Part shown: piece after piece, positions 34,436 to 43,262 of the stretch | Position numbering within the stretch: the first letter of the stretch is position 1 | Layout of the letters: every line of letters starts with the position of its first letter | From: Zhihengliuella salsuginis | GTDB taxonomy: Bacteria > Actinomycetota > Actinomycetes > Actinomycetales > Micrococcaceae | NCBI RefSeq assembly: GCF_014651715.1 | Contig: NZ_BMXK01000008.1 | Location: forward strand, 124,001-188,000 | Reading direction: 5' to 3' | DNA: 64,000 nucleotides | Made by a program: the position numbers and the translations under genes | The notes under the pieces: generated by a model | Databases searched by the model: none | Told to the model about the DNA's origin: nothing | The model's input: the letters and a program-made list of their open reading frames with translations, nothing else

Positions 34436-35751
34436 AGCTCGTCCACGACGAGTGAGGCCAGTTCCATGACGGCTTCGCGGGTCGCCGGCCGCAGCCGGTC
34501 GAGAGACACCTCGGAGCCCTCCGCCAGGTGGGCGTCGTAGGGCAGGCGCACCACCGAATCGACCCGGCTCGAGAAGTGCGCTTCGATCTCGTCGACGTTC
34601 ACGCCGCGGGCCAGCCCGGCGGACTGGTTGATCACGACGATGGCGTTTCGGGCCAGATCCTGGCGCCCGTGGGCCTCGAGCCACGACAGCGTCTCGGACG
34701 CCAACCGTGCCTCGTCGACGCTCGCACCCGAGACCAGGACGACGACGTCCGACTTCTCCAGCGACCCCTGCATCACCGAGTGAACCATGCCCGTGCCCGA
34801 ATCCGTGAGCACGATCGAGTAGAACTTGCCCATCAGGTCCGTGACGGCACGGTAGTCCGCGTCGTCGAACGCTTCGGCCACGTGCGGATCGGTGTCCGAG
34901 GCGAGCACGTGCAGGCGCGAACCCTGCCGAGAGGCGTACTGCGAGATCTTGGCGAATGAATCCACGAGGTACCGGTTCTGCACCAGCTGCCGCGCCGTGT
35001 ACCGCGTCTGCCCCGGGGAACGGTCGCTCAGCGTGCCCCGGTCCGGGTTCGCGTCGAGGGCGGCGACCCGGTCCTCACGAACCTCGGCCAGGGCCATTCC
35101 CAACAGCGTGGTCGCCGTCGTCTTGCCGACGCCTCCTTTCCGGGAGAGCACGGTGACATACCGGGTGCCGCCGGTCAGCGGGGTCTTGATGGAGTTCTCA
35201 CGGAGGCGCCGCAGCCGCACCGCGTCCGAGTCCCCCACGTTCACCCGTCCGAGGGTCGCCCGGTAGAGCCAGCGCCGCCACCCGGCGACGGGGGCTCGGT
35301 CGCGCGCATCGAGCAGGCGGTCGGCCGTCAGGGACGCCGCGGTCTCCGGCTCCCGGTCGCGTGCGGCATCCGGTTCCGGCGGCGCCTCCGCGGAGGGCCG
35401 GTCGTCCTCGGGGGCTGCCGATGCCTCGTGCGCCGGGTACTGCGTCGCGTCGCCGGAGCGGATCTCGTCCGGTGTGCGGAAGTTCATGTCGTCCGTCAAC
35501 GCGCGGTCCAGCGCGTCCCGGCCCGCCGGGTCCCGGTCGCCCGGGGCGCCATCCGCTGTTCCGGGTCCTTCCACGGGCCCGTCCGTCCCGGTCGGCACTG
35601 TCGCCGCGTCTGCGGGCGCGACCTCGTCGGCCGCCTCATCCTGCGCGGGTGCCGGCTCTGCTGCCCGCGTCCCGGACGAATCGGCGACGTCGTCCGCCTT
35701 CGGCTCCTCCGGCTGTTCGTCGGGACGCTGATTCTGCGACTTCTGGCTCAT
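34420..35751 (-). CDS. EspI-like MinD/ParA-family ATPase
   Basis: 443 aa. Residues 1-150 are acidic, Pro/Ala/Asp-rich and disordered; PVAGWRRWLYRATLGRVNVG then leads to a deviant Walker A (LSRKGGVGKTT), a Walker B-like IVLTDSGTGM and the loop VLVSGASVDEA. The GWRR...RVN lead-in plus P-loop matches the MinD-like ATPases found with type VII (ESX) secretion loci, such as EspI. No ESX genes are nearby, so it is an orphan; ATPase activity is likely, partner unknown. Confidence 0.75.
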   Translation of the reverse strand: MSQKSQNQRPDEQPEEPKADDVADSSGTRAAEPAPAQDEAADEVAPADAATVPTGTDGPVEGPGTADGAPGDRDPAGRDALDRALTDDMNFRTPDEIRSGDATQYPAHEASAAPEDDRPSAEAPPEPDAARDREPETAASLTADRLLDARDRAPVAGWRRWLYRATLGRVNVGDSDAVRLRRLRENSIKTPLTGGTRYVTVLSRKGGVGKTTATTLLGMALAEVREDRVAALDANPDRGTLSDRSPGQTRYTARQLVQNRYLVDSFAKISQYASRQGSRLHVLASDTDPHVAEAFDDADYRAVTDLMGKFYSIVLTDSGTGMVHSVMQGSLEKSDVVVLVSGASVDEARLASETLSWLEAHGRQDLARNAIVVINQSAGLARGVNVDEIEAHFSSRVDSVVRLPYDAHLAEGSEVSLDRLRPATREAVMELASLVVDELRGTR

Positions 35752-35823
35752 GTCGCCCTCTCACTCATGGGTCGTCGCCCTGTCGGCCACACACTCAGCA
35801 CACACCCTAACCCACAGACGGGA

Positions 35824-35868
35824 GCGCCCGCCGGGCCGGCACCGTGGTGGTGCCGGCCCGGCGGGCGC
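35824..35868 (-). terminator. Terminator of pyc
   Basis: Perfect 20-bp GC-rich stem (35824-35843 with 35849-35868), loop of 5, located 32 nt past the pyc stop. Confidence 0.85.
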
Positions 35869-35899
35869 CCGGGCGTGATCTCCCCTGCGCCCGGTCGGA

Positions 35900-38800
35900 T
35901 CAGGCCGGATCGATGACGAGCAGCAGGTCGCCGCCGTCGACCTGGGCGGTCCCGCTGATGGCGACGCGGGAGACCTTGCCGCCCACCGTCGTCGTGATGG
36001 CCGCCTCCATCTTCATGGCCTCGATGGTCGCCACCGTGTCCCCGGCCTCGACGACGTCGCCGGCGGCGACCGCCGCCGTGACCGCGCCGGCGAAGGGAGC
36101 CGGCACGTGGCCGGAGTTGCCCGTGTCCGCCTTCTCCGCGGCCTTGACCGTGGATTCCACGGAGCGGTCGCGGACGACGATCTGGCGCATCTGGCCGTTC
36201 AGCGTGCACATCACCGTGCGCATGCCCTTCTCGTCGGGTTCGCTGATCGCCTGCAGCGTGGCGAGCAGGCGGACGCCCTTGCCGAGCGAGATCACGTGCT
36301 CGGCCCCCGGCTTGAGGCCGTATAGGTAGTCGCGCGTGCCGAGCACGGACACATTGCCGTACGAGGCGATAGTGGCCTCGAAGTCGCGCGTCGGGCCCGG
36401 GAACAGCAGCCGGTTCAGGGTCGACCGGCGGGTCGCCGAATCCGCGTCGAGCCCCGCCTGCTCCTCCTCCGACAAGGACTCCACGCGGGTCTTGACCGTG
36501 CGGCCCTCGAGCGCCTTGGAACGGAAGGGCTCGGGCCAGCCACCGGGCGGGTCGCCCAGCTCGCCGGAGAGGAACTGGATGACCGATTCCGGGATGTCGA
36601 ACGCGTTGGGGTTCGCCTCGAACTCCGCCGGATCGACGCCCATGCCGACGAGCTGCAGGGCCAGGTCGCCGACGACCTTCGACGACGGGGTCACCTTGAC
36701 GAGGCGGCCGAGCATCGCGTTGGCCGCCGTGTACATGTCTTCGATGGCCTCGAAACGCTCGCCGAGCCCCAGGGCGATGGCCTGCTGGCGCAGGTTGGAC
36801 AGCTGTCCGCCCGGGATCTCGTGCCGGTAGACCCGGCCTGTCGGCCCGGAGAGACCCGACTCGAACGGCGCGTACATGGTGCGCACGGCCTCCCAGTACG
36901 GCTCCATGCCGGCGGCGGCCTCCAAGTCGATCCCGGTGTCGCGCTCGGTGTGGGCCAGAGCGGCGACGGTCGCCGACATCGCCGGCTGGCTCGTGGTGCC
37001 GGCCATGGACGCGACCGCGACGTCGACCGCGTCGACGCCCGCCTCGACTGCGGCCATGATGGTGGCCAGCTGGCCTCCCGCGGTGTCGTGCGTGTGCAGG
37101 TGCACCGGCACGTCGAATCGTTCGCGCAGAGCACGGACGAGTTTCGCGGCCGCGGCCGGGCGCAGCAGGCCCGCCATGTCCTTGATGGCCAGGATGTGCG
37201 CACCGGCGTCGACGATCCGGCCGGCGAGCTCGAGGTAGTACTCCAGCGTGTAGAGATCCTCGGCCGGGTCCAGCAGGTTGCCCGTGTAGCACAGGGCCAC
37301 CTCGGCGACGGCCGTCCCAGTCTTGCGCACGGCCTCGATGGCCGGGGCCATCTGCGAGACGTCGTTCAGTGCGTCGAAGATGCGGAAGATGTCGATGCCC
37401 GTCGCGGCGGCCTCCGCGACGAACGCGTCCGTCACCTCGGTCGGGTACGGCGTGTAGCCGACCGTGTTCCGCCCGCGCAGCAGCATCTGCAGCGGGATGT
37501 TCGGCAGCTCGGCCCGCAGCAGTTCGAGCCGCTTCCACGGGTCCTCGCCGAGGAAGCGCAGGGAGACGTCGTAGGTCGCCCCGCCCCAGACCTCCATGGA
37601 GAACAGCTGCGGCAGGGTGTGCGCCATGGCCGGGGCCGCGGCAAGGAGGTCCCGGGTCCGGACGCGCGTTGCCAGGAGCGACTGGTGCGCGTCCCGGAAG
37701 GTGGTGTCGGTGATGCCGACGGCCGTACGCGAGCGCAGTTCGGCGGCGAAGCCCTCCGGGCCCTTCTCGAGCAGCACCTGCCGCCAGCCGTCCGGCGGCG
37801 TCACGCCGGGGGCCGGCCCGTCGAACGGGCTGCGCTCGGGCTGTTCCGACTTGTCCCCCGGGTAGTAGGGCAGCTTCGCCCGCGGGTCGATCCCGTCGAC
37901 GCGTTCGCCGTTGGGCTTGTTCACGGTCGTGTCGGCCAGGTACGTGAGTGCCTTCGTGCCGCGGTCCTGGCTCCGGTTGCCGACCAGGAGGTCCGGTCGC
38001 GAATCGATGAAGTCGGTGGCGACGTCGCCCGCGATGAACTGCGGATCGTCCAGTACGTTCATGAGGAAGGGGATGTTCGTGGCCACGCCGCGGATGCGGA
38101 ACTCGGCCAGGGCGCGCCGGGCACGGCGCACGGCCATCTCGTAGTCCCGGCCGCGGCAGGTGAGCTTCACCAGCATCGAGTCGAAGTGCGGGGACACCTC
38201 GGCGCCGGTGTAGATCGTGCCGCCGTCGAGCCTGACCCCCGACCCGCCCGCCGACCGGTAGACGCTGATCGTGCCGACGTCGGGGCGGAAACCGTTGGAC
38301 GGGTCCTCGGTGGTGATCCGGCACTGCATCGCCGCGCCGCGGATCGCCAGCTCCTCCTGGCGGATCTCCAGCTGCTCCAGGGTCTCCCCCGCCGCGATCC
38401 GCATCTGGGCCGAGACCAGGTCGACGTCGGTGATCTCCTCGGTGACCGTGTGCTCGACCTGGATGCGCGGGTTCATTTCGATGAACACGTGCTCGCCGGC
38501 CCGGTCGCCGACCGTGTCGACGAGGAACTCGACCGTGCCCGCGTTCTGGTAGTTCAGGGCCTTCGCGAACTTCACGGCGTCCGCGTACAGGGCCTGACGG
38601 ATGTCCTCGTCCAGGTTGGGGGCAGGGGCCATCTCGATGACCTTCTGGTGCCGGCGCTGGAGCGAGCAGTCACGCTCGAAGAGGTGGACGACGTTGCCCT
38701 CGCCGTCGGCCAGGATCTGCACCTCGATGTGGCGCGGGCGCAGCACGGCCTGCTCGAGGAACACGGTCGAATCGCCGAAGGCGGTTCCCGCCTCACGCAT

Positions 38801-39352
38801 CGCCGCGCCGAGGAGCTCCGCCAGGTCCTCGCGCTTGTCCACGCGGCGCATGCCGCGACCGCCGCCTCCGGCGACCGCCTTGACGAAGATCGGGAATCCG
38901 ATCCGGTCGGCCTCGGCGAACAGGTAGTCCTCGTCGTTGCTCGGCTCAGAGGACTCCAGCACTGGGATGCCCGCACTGCGAGCCGCGCGCAGGGCCTCGA
39001 CCTTGTTGCCGGCCAGTTCCAGGACCTCGGGCGGCGGGCCCACGAACGTGATCCCGGCGTCGCGTGCGGCGCGAGCCAGATCCGGGTTCTCGGACATGAA
39101 TCCGTACCCCGGGTAGATGGCATCCACACCCGACTCGGTCGCCACGCGGATGACTTCGTCGACGTCGAGGTAGGCCCGGACCGGGTGCCCCTCCTCGCCG
39201 ATCTGGTAAGCCTCGTCCGCCTTCTGGCGGTGGATCGAACCGCGATCCTCGTACGGGTAGACGGCGACGGTCTTCGCGCCCAGCTCGTAGCCGGCACGGA
39301 AGGCCCGGATCGCGATCTCGCCGCGGTTGGCGACCAATACCTTCTTGAACAT
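35900..39352 (-). CDS. pyc: Pyruvate carboxylase
   Basis: 1150 aa, full length. Biotin carboxylase domain (about 1-460; MFKKVLVANRGEIAIRA, GGGGRGMRRV), carboxyltransferase domain (about 540-830; DTTFRDAHQSLLATRVRT, KDMAGLL) and C-terminal biotinyl domain with IEAMKMEAAI (biotin Lys about residue 1115). Anaplerotic carboxylation of pyruvate to oxaloacetate. ATG 39352 with AGGAG upstream; longer open frame is leader. A perfect inverted repeat lies 63 nt upstream. Confidence 0.97.
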   Translation of the reverse strand: MFKKVLVANRGEIAIRAFRAGYELGAKTVAVYPYEDRGSIHRQKADEAYQIGEEGHPVRAYLDVDEVIRVATESGVDAIYPGYGFMSENPDLARAARDAGITFVGPPPEVLELAGNKVEALRAARSAGIPVLESSEPSNDEDYLFAEADRIGFPIFVKAVAGGGGRGMRRVDKREDLAELLGAAMREAGTAFGDSTVFLEQAVLRPRHIEVQILADGEGNVVHLFERDCSLQRRHQKVIEMAPAPNLDEDIRQALYADAVKFAKALNYQNAGTVEFLVDTVGDRAGEHVFIEMNPRIQVEHTVTEEITDVDLVSAQMRIAAGETLEQLEIRQEELAIRGAAMQCRITTEDPSNGFRPDVGTISVYRSAGGSGVRLDGGTIYTGAEVSPHFDSMLVKLTCRGRDYEMAVRRARRALAEFRIRGVATNIPFLMNVLDDPQFIAGDVATDFIDSRPDLLVGNRSQDRGTKALTYLADTTVNKPNGERVDGIDPRAKLPYYPGDKSEQPERSPFDGPAPGVTPPDGWRQVLLEKGPEGFAAELRSRTAVGITDTTFRDAHQSLLATRVRTRDLLAAAPAMAHTLPQLFSMEVWGGATYDVSLRFLGEDPWKRLELLRAELPNIPLQMLLRGRNTVGYTPYPTEVTDAFVAEAAATGIDIFRIFDALNDVSQMAPAIEAVRKTGTAVAEVALCYTGNLLDPAEDLYTLEYYLELAGRIVDAGAHILAIKDMAGLLRPAAAAKLVRALRERFDVPVHLHTHDTAGGQLATIMAAVEAGVDAVDVAVASMAGTTSQPAMSATVAALAHTERDTGIDLEAAAGMEPYWEAVRTMYAPFESGLSGPTGRVYRHEIPGGQLSNLRQQAIALGLGERFEAIEDMYTAANAMLGRLVKVTPSSKVVGDLALQLVGMGVDPAEFEANPNAFDIPESVIQFLSGELGDPPGGWPEPFRSKALEGRTVKTRVESLSEEEQAGLDADSATRRSTLNRLLFPGPTRDFEATIASYGNVSVLGTRDYLYGLKPGAEHVISLGKGVRLLATLQAISEPDEKGMRTVMCTLNGQMRQIVVRDRSVESTVKAAEKADTGNSGHVPAPFAGAVTAAVAAGDVVEAGDTVATIEAMKMEAAITTTVGGKVSRVAISGTAQVDGGDLLLVIDPA

Positions 39353-39414
39353 AATGCTCCTGATTCCATCGGGGCAAGACACGAGAGCGCCGGGGTCGGC
39401 GACGCACCTCGGCC

Positions 39415-39436
39415 TCAGACACATCATCGTGTCTGA
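39415..39436 (-). promoter_or_regulatory. Inverted repeat upstream of pyc (candidate operator)
   Basis: TCAGACAC-ATCATC-GTGTCTGA, perfect 8-bp arms, centred 74 nt upstream of the pyc ATG and within the likely promoter region. Its binding protein is unknown. Confidence 0.5.
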
Positions 39437-39519
39437 CAACTTCGACAAGGCTACCGTGACGCATCGCACCTGCCACAATTGTTGTCTCCCGAAGTCTCCG
39501 CCCGCGCCTCAGGGTGGCG

Positions 39520-39550
39520 TTGGGGTCTGCCGGGCAAAGCCCCGTATGAT
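39520..39550 (+). promoter_or_regulatory. Candidate promoter of the ParA-like gene
   Basis: TATGAT (39545-39550) is a near-consensus -10; TTGGGG lies 19 nt upstream. It would give a leader of about 45 nt. Confidence 0.4.
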
Positions 39551-39602
39551 TGACCGGGTAGGTTGCGGACATCAAGACACAGAAGGGGAAGTGGTCGGTT
39601 CC

Positions 39603-40433
39603 GTGCAGGTTGTGAGCATCAGCAGTCTCAAGGGCGGAGTCGGGAAAACGTCCGTAACATTGGGTCTGGCGTCCGCGGCGCTGGCCGCCGGCATTCCCAC
39701 TCTCATCGTTGATCTGGACCCCCATGCGGACGCCAGCACCGGCCTCGGCGTCGCCCTCTCCGGACCCCAGCAGGAAGTCGGCCGCCAGATCAAGGCGGGC
39801 CGCCGCGGAGACCTCCAGGCCAACGCGGCCGTGAGCCCGTGGACGCAGCGGGACAAATCGGCCCAGGGGCCGGTCCTCGACGTCGCGGTCGGCGGTTCGT
39901 TCGGCACGGTCTACGATCGTCCGGATCTGCGTCCGCGCGACCTCCGGCGCCTCAAGACGCTGCTCGAGAAGACTACGAAGTACCAGCTGGTCCTCATCGA
40001 CTGCCCACCCTCGCTCAACGGGCTGACCCGGATGGCCTGGACGGCCAGCAATCAGGCCGTTCTGGTCGCCGAGCCGAGTCTCTTCTCCGTTGCGGGAACC
40101 GAGCGCACGATGCGCGCCCTCGAGATGTTCCGCAACGAGTTCAACACCAGCCTGAACACGACCAGCGTCGTGGCCAACCGGTTCCGCGACTCGTCGACCG
40201 AGCAGCGCTTCCGGCTCTCCGAGATGCGCCGCATGTTCGGTGCACAACTACTGAACCCGGTCCTGCCGGAGCAGCCCGACTGGCAGCAGATCCAGGGCGC
40301 CGCGTACTCCGTGCACCAGTGGCCGGGCGAATCCGCGCGGAGCACGGCCCGTCATTTCGACCAGCTCGTCCAGAGCCTGACCGGGACTTCCGGCGCGGCC
40401 AAGCGCCCGCGGGTCCGCGCAGCCGCTCCCTAG
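39603..40433 (+). CDS. ParA-family ATPase
   Basis: 276 aa. Deviant Walker A SSLKGGVGKTSVT at the N-terminus, Walker A' LIVDLDPHADAST, Walker B LVLIDCPPSLNG. GTG 39603 (QVVSISSLKGG) is chosen by family; a GTG at 39591 is in frame but too close to AGAAGGGGA. No parB or centromere-like repeats adjoin it. Conserved next to pyc and the MerR/OdhI cluster in relatives; cargo unknown. Confidence 0.82.
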   Translation: MQVVSISSLKGGVGKTSVTLGLASAALAAGIPTLIVDLDPHADASTGLGVALSGPQQEVGRQIKAGRRGDLQANAAVSPWTQRDKSAQGPVLDVAVGGSFGTVYDRPDLRPRDLRRLKTLLEKTTKYQLVLIDCPPSLNGLTRMAWTASNQAVLVAEPSLFSVAGTERTMRALEMFRNEFNTSLNTTSVVANRFRDSSTEQRFRLSEMRRMFGAQLLNPVLPEQPDWQQIQGAAYSVHQWPGESARSTARHFDQLVQSLTGTSGAAKRPRVRAAAP

Positions 40434-40481
40434 CCCCGTGGCACGGTGCCGCCGCGCGGCACCCGGCGGACCTTAAACATT

Positions 40482-40520
40482 CGACGCCGGCACCCACCCG
40501 GGTGCCGGCGTCGTCGTTTC
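40482..40520. terminator. Bidirectional terminator between ParA-like and MerR genes
   Basis: Perfect 14-bp stem (40482-40495 with 40500-40513), loop ACCC, followed on the plus strand by TCGTTTC. Confidence 0.85.
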
Positions 40521-40534
40521 GTGGCGTGCGCTCT

Positions 40535-41131
40535 CTAGCTGGCGGTGCGCTTCTTGGCGGCGCGACGGCGGCTGAGCTCGTCTTCGGGGTACTCGTGCTC
40601 CTCCGCGGCATGCTCGCTGGGCAGTTCCGACAGGCTGCCCTCGACCTCGCGCCAGACGCGGCCGACGGCGATCCCGAAGACGCCCTGACCGCCCTGGACG
40701 AGGTCGATGACCTCGTCGGCGGAGGTGCACTCGTAGACGGAGGCGCCGTCGGACATCAGGGTGATCTGCGCCAGGTCCTCGACGCCGCGTTCGCGCAGGT
40801 GTCCGACGGCGGTGCGGATCTGCTGCAGGGAGACGCCCGTGTCGAGCAGGCGCTTGACCACCTTGAGCACGAGAATGTCGCGGAAACTGTACAGCCGCTG
40901 GCTGCCGGAGCCCTGTGCTCCGCGGACAGCGGGTTCGACCAGGCCCGTGCGGGCCCAGTAGTCGAGCTGACGGTACGTGATTCCGGCCGCCTTGCAGACG
41001 ATCGGCCCGCGGTAGCCCGCGTCCTCGTCGAGAACCGGCAGGTCTTCCGTGAACAGTAGTCCTTGGGCATGGCTGGCTGCCGAAGCAGCCTGGCTGCCCG
41101 GCTCGGCGCGGTGATCGCTGGTCGGACTCAC
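40535..41131 (-). CDS. resR: MerR-family regulator, Rv1830/ResR (McdR)-like
   Basis: 198 aa. The MerR winged helix is AAGITYRQLDYWARTGLV with SGSQRLYSFRDILVLKVVKRLLD and the dimerisation region QIRTAVGHLRERG. GTG 41131 follows AAGGAGGG. The order OdhI/GarA, MerR, nuclease, MerR is the same as M. tuberculosis Rv1827-Rv1830, which makes this the Rv1830 (ResR/McdR) position; that protein is reported to affect growth and division. A good promoter with a palindrome at its edge lies upstream (41251-41300). Confidence 0.85.
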   Translation of the reverse strand: MSPTSDHRAEPGSQAASAASHAQGLLFTEDLPVLDEDAGYRGPIVCKAAGITYRQLDYWARTGLVEPAVRGAQGSGSQRLYSFRDILVLKVVKRLLDTGVSLQQIRTAVGHLRERGVEDLAQITLMSDGASVYECTSADEVIDLVQGGQGVFGIAVGRVWREVEGSLSELPSEHAAEEHEYPEDELSRRRAAKKRTAS

Positions 41132-41250
41132 GTGAACCCTCCTTGTCGTGGCTCCCCGTGGGGAAGTGCTCGCACGGCACCGGCACAGTGGACGCCTCCA
41201 TCCATTGTGCCGACGTTTCGCCGCCCGAGGCAATGAGAACCTTAGCTCTG

Positions 41251-41279
41251 ACGCTACGGGGCGAGGGGGGTCCGGTCAA
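41251..41279 (-). promoter_or_regulatory. Promoter of the ResR-like gene
   Basis: TTGACC (complement of 41274-41279), 17-nt spacer, TAGCGT (complement of 41251-41256). Transcription would start near 41244, about 110 nt before the GTG. Confidence 0.6.
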
Positions 41280-41285
41280 TGACCT

Positions 41286-41300
41286 TCAAGTTTAACTTGA
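41286..41300. promoter_or_regulatory. Perfect palindrome next to the ResR-like promoter
   Basis: TCAAGTT-T-AACTTGA, 7-bp arms, 6 nt upstream of the -35 and between the nuclease stop and the regulator gene. Position and symmetry suit a site for one of the two MerR proteins encoded here. Confidence 0.55.
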
Positions 41301-41320
41301 GGGCGTGTCGCGGCCTCCGG

Positions 41321-41809
41321 CTACTTGTCGAAATCCTCGGGTTCTATGTCGGCCAGGAACTCGCGGAATTCCCGCACCTGCTCCTCGTTCTGGTCGCCTG
41401 AGCCGTCTCCCTCGTCACCGGAGATGAGGACGCCCGCCTCCTCGATCACCTGATCGGCGCAGCGCAGAGGCGAGCCCGTGCGGAGGGCGAGTGCGACCGC
41501 GTCGGACGCTCTGGAATCCACCTCCGCACCGTTGGAGAGGACGATGCGTGCGTAGAAGACGGCGTCGCGGACGTCCACGATCTTGATCTCCGTGACCTCC
41601 TGGCCCGCCGCCTCGACGACCTTGGCCAGCAGGTCGTGGGTCATCGGCCGCGGCGTCGTGATCCCCTGCAGGCTCATGGCGATCGCCGAGGCTTCCGGGG
41701 CCCCGATCCAGATGGGGAGGTGCCGTTCGCCCTCGTGTTCCTTCAGGAGGATCAGCGGTTGGTTCGAGGGCAGCTCGATGCGTACCCCCACGACGTCGAT
41801 GTCCATCAT
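41321..41809 (-). CDS. Bifunctional nuclease (BFN/DUF151) family protein
   Basis: 162 aa. The DUF151 core is visible: RIELPSNQPLILLKEHEGER, LPIWIGAPEASAIAM, PMTHDLLAKVVEA and SRASDAVALALRTGSPL. Homologues in plants have DNase/RNase activity; bacterial roles are unclear (Rv1829 position). ATG 41809 with GGGAGG; ATG at 41806 follows directly. The C-terminal tail is acidic (SGDEGDGSGDQNEEQ). Confidence 0.88.
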   Translation of the reverse strand: MMDIDVVGVRIELPSNQPLILLKEHEGERHLPIWIGAPEASAIAMSLQGITTPRPMTHDLLAKVVEAAGQEVTEIKIVDVRDAVFYARIVLSNGAEVDSRASDAVALALRTGSPLRCADQVIEEAGVLISGDEGDGSGDQNEEQVREFREFLADIEPEDFDK

Positions 41810-41884
41810 GCGTGCCTCCCTGAAGCGGTCCAGTGGCCGATGTCCCGGCACCGGCCCGGTGCGAGCCGGACCGGTACTACCAGA

Positions 41885-42631
41885 CTAGTGATCCAGCTTC
41901 GAAATGGCACCCTGCACGAGAGCGGTGTGCAGCGCCAGGCACGCGTCGCTGATCTCCCGGGCCGTCTCCGCGGCGTGGGCGCGGGACGAGACGGTCTTGC
42001 GGGAGCTCACCGGCACGATGGCCCGCTCGACGAGGCCGAGCTCGCGGTCGGCGGCCGTCCGGAACGCGCGCAGGTGCCTCGGCTCGATGCCGAAGCCCGA
42101 GAGCTTCACTGCGGAGGCGACGACGCGCGCGCCGTGCTCGTCGAACCGGTCGTCGTCCGCCTCGATCAGTCCGAAGCCCAGCAGCTCCTCGATGAGCTCG
42201 TCGCTGGCGCCACTGCTGCCGATGAGCTCGGAGCGCGTCAGGTCGCGTGTGTGGCCCGAGAGCTCCTGGGCCAGCTGCTCGCTGACGCTGCGCGGCGCCA
42301 GCTTGAGGCCGCCGGGCAGCTGCTCCGGCCGCTCGCCCCGGTCGACGGCGTCGAGGTAGTCCTTGATGACCTTCAGCGGGAGGTACTGGTCCCGCTGGAG
42401 GGCCAGGATGAAGCGGAGCCGGTCGATGTCGCCGGGGCTGTACTTGCGATAGCCGGCGGCCGTGCGCTGCGGGGTGATGAGCCCCTTCTCCTCCAGGAAG
42501 CGAATCTTGGAGGCGGTGATCTGCGGGAAATCGTCCGATAGTTCGGAGAGCACTTCGCCGATGTTGAGCACCTGCGGGCGCACCGCCTCACCGGCGGCGG
42601 TCTGCCGGCGTGCGTTTGCGGATGAAACCAA
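41885..42631 (-). CDS. ftsR: MerR-family regulator FtsR (Rv1828-like)
   Basis: 248 aa. N-terminal MerR domain: LNIGEVLSELSDDFPQITAS, KIRFLEEKGLITPQRTAAGY, YSPGDIDRLRFILALQRDQY. A longer C-terminal ligand/dimer region follows. Orthologues activate ftsZ in corynebacteria. The upstream-most start is TTG 42631 with a weak ribosome site; GTG a few codons in (VRPQVLN) is an alternative. Follows odhI with an 11-nt gap on the same strand. Confidence 0.87.
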   Translation of the reverse strand: MVSSANARRQTAAGEAVRPQVLNIGEVLSELSDDFPQITASKIRFLEEKGLITPQRTAAGYRKYSPGDIDRLRFILALQRDQYLPLKVIKDYLDAVDRGERPEQLPGGLKLAPRSVSEQLAQELSGHTRDLTRSELIGSSGASDELIEELLGFGLIEADDDRFDEHGARVVASAVKLSGFGIEPRHLRAFRTAADRELGLVERAIVPVSSRKTVSSRAHAAETAREISDACLALHTALVQGAISKLDH

Positions 42632-42642
42632 CGTGGAAAGTC

Positions 42643-43110
42643 CTAAAGTCCCTGGGAAGCCTGAGTGCCTGCGTAGAAGGTGAGCCGGAACTTGCCGATC
42701 CGCACCTCCGCACCGGTTCGCAGCGCTACGGCGTCGACCCGGTCGTGGTTGACGTAGGTGCCGTTGAGGCTTCCCGCGTCGGCAACGTCGAAACCCGCTT
42801 CCGTGCGGCGGAACTCGGCGTGGCGTCGTGAGACCGTGACGTCGTCGAGGAAGATGTCTGCCTCCGGGTGGCGACCGGCGGTCGTCACCTCCTCGTCGAG
42901 CAGGAAGCGGGCGCCCCGGTTCGGTCCCTCGTGCGCGATGAGCAGCGCAGATCCGCTGGGGAGCGCTGCGACAGCATCACGCTCTTCCGCCGACAGGGTG
43001 TGATCGATCGCAGGAGCCTCCGGCGACGGCGGCAGGCTGATGTTCGTCGTTTGCGCCGCCCGCTCGGCTGGCGTCTGTGTCGGCTCTCCCAGACCCTCTT
43101 GAGCACCCAT
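42643..43110 (-). CDS. odhI: FHA-domain regulator OdhI/GarA
   Basis: 155 aa. FHA domain about residues 55-150, with phosphothreonine-binding residues in TTAGRHPEADIFLDD, VSRRHAEFRR and GSLNGTYVNHD. The N-terminal tail carries the TT pair phosphorylated by Ser/Thr kinases, here AAQTTNISLP, with Gln where the family motif usually has Glu (ETT). Unphosphorylated OdhI binds and inhibits 2-oxoglutarate dehydrogenase (kgd, start of window) and tunes glutamate metabolism. First gene of the odhI-ftsR-nuclease-resR group. Confidence 0.93.
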   Translation of the reverse strand: MGAQEGLGEPTQTPAERAAQTTNISLPPSPEAPAIDHTLSAEERDAVAALPSGSALLIAHEGPNRGARFLLDEEVTTAGRHPEADIFLDDVTVSRRHAEFRRTEAGFDVADAGSLNGTYVNHDRVDAVALRTGAEVRIGKFRLTFYAGTQASQGL

Positions 43111-43262
43111 GGCGTCTCCTCCTCAATCACACTGTAAAACCTCAGTTCAACGCCGCAACACTGCTCCGCGCCAACTGTCAGGTTTGGTCCCTCCAGACTA
43201 ACCCAAGTTAATCATGTCGTTATCACTTGATGCACGCCCGAATGTGGGAGACCGGGTGAAAT

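Noticed and set aside
36821-39436. An 871-codon open frame antisense to pyc
   Set aside because: Same reason: antisense shadow of a long GC-rich gene.
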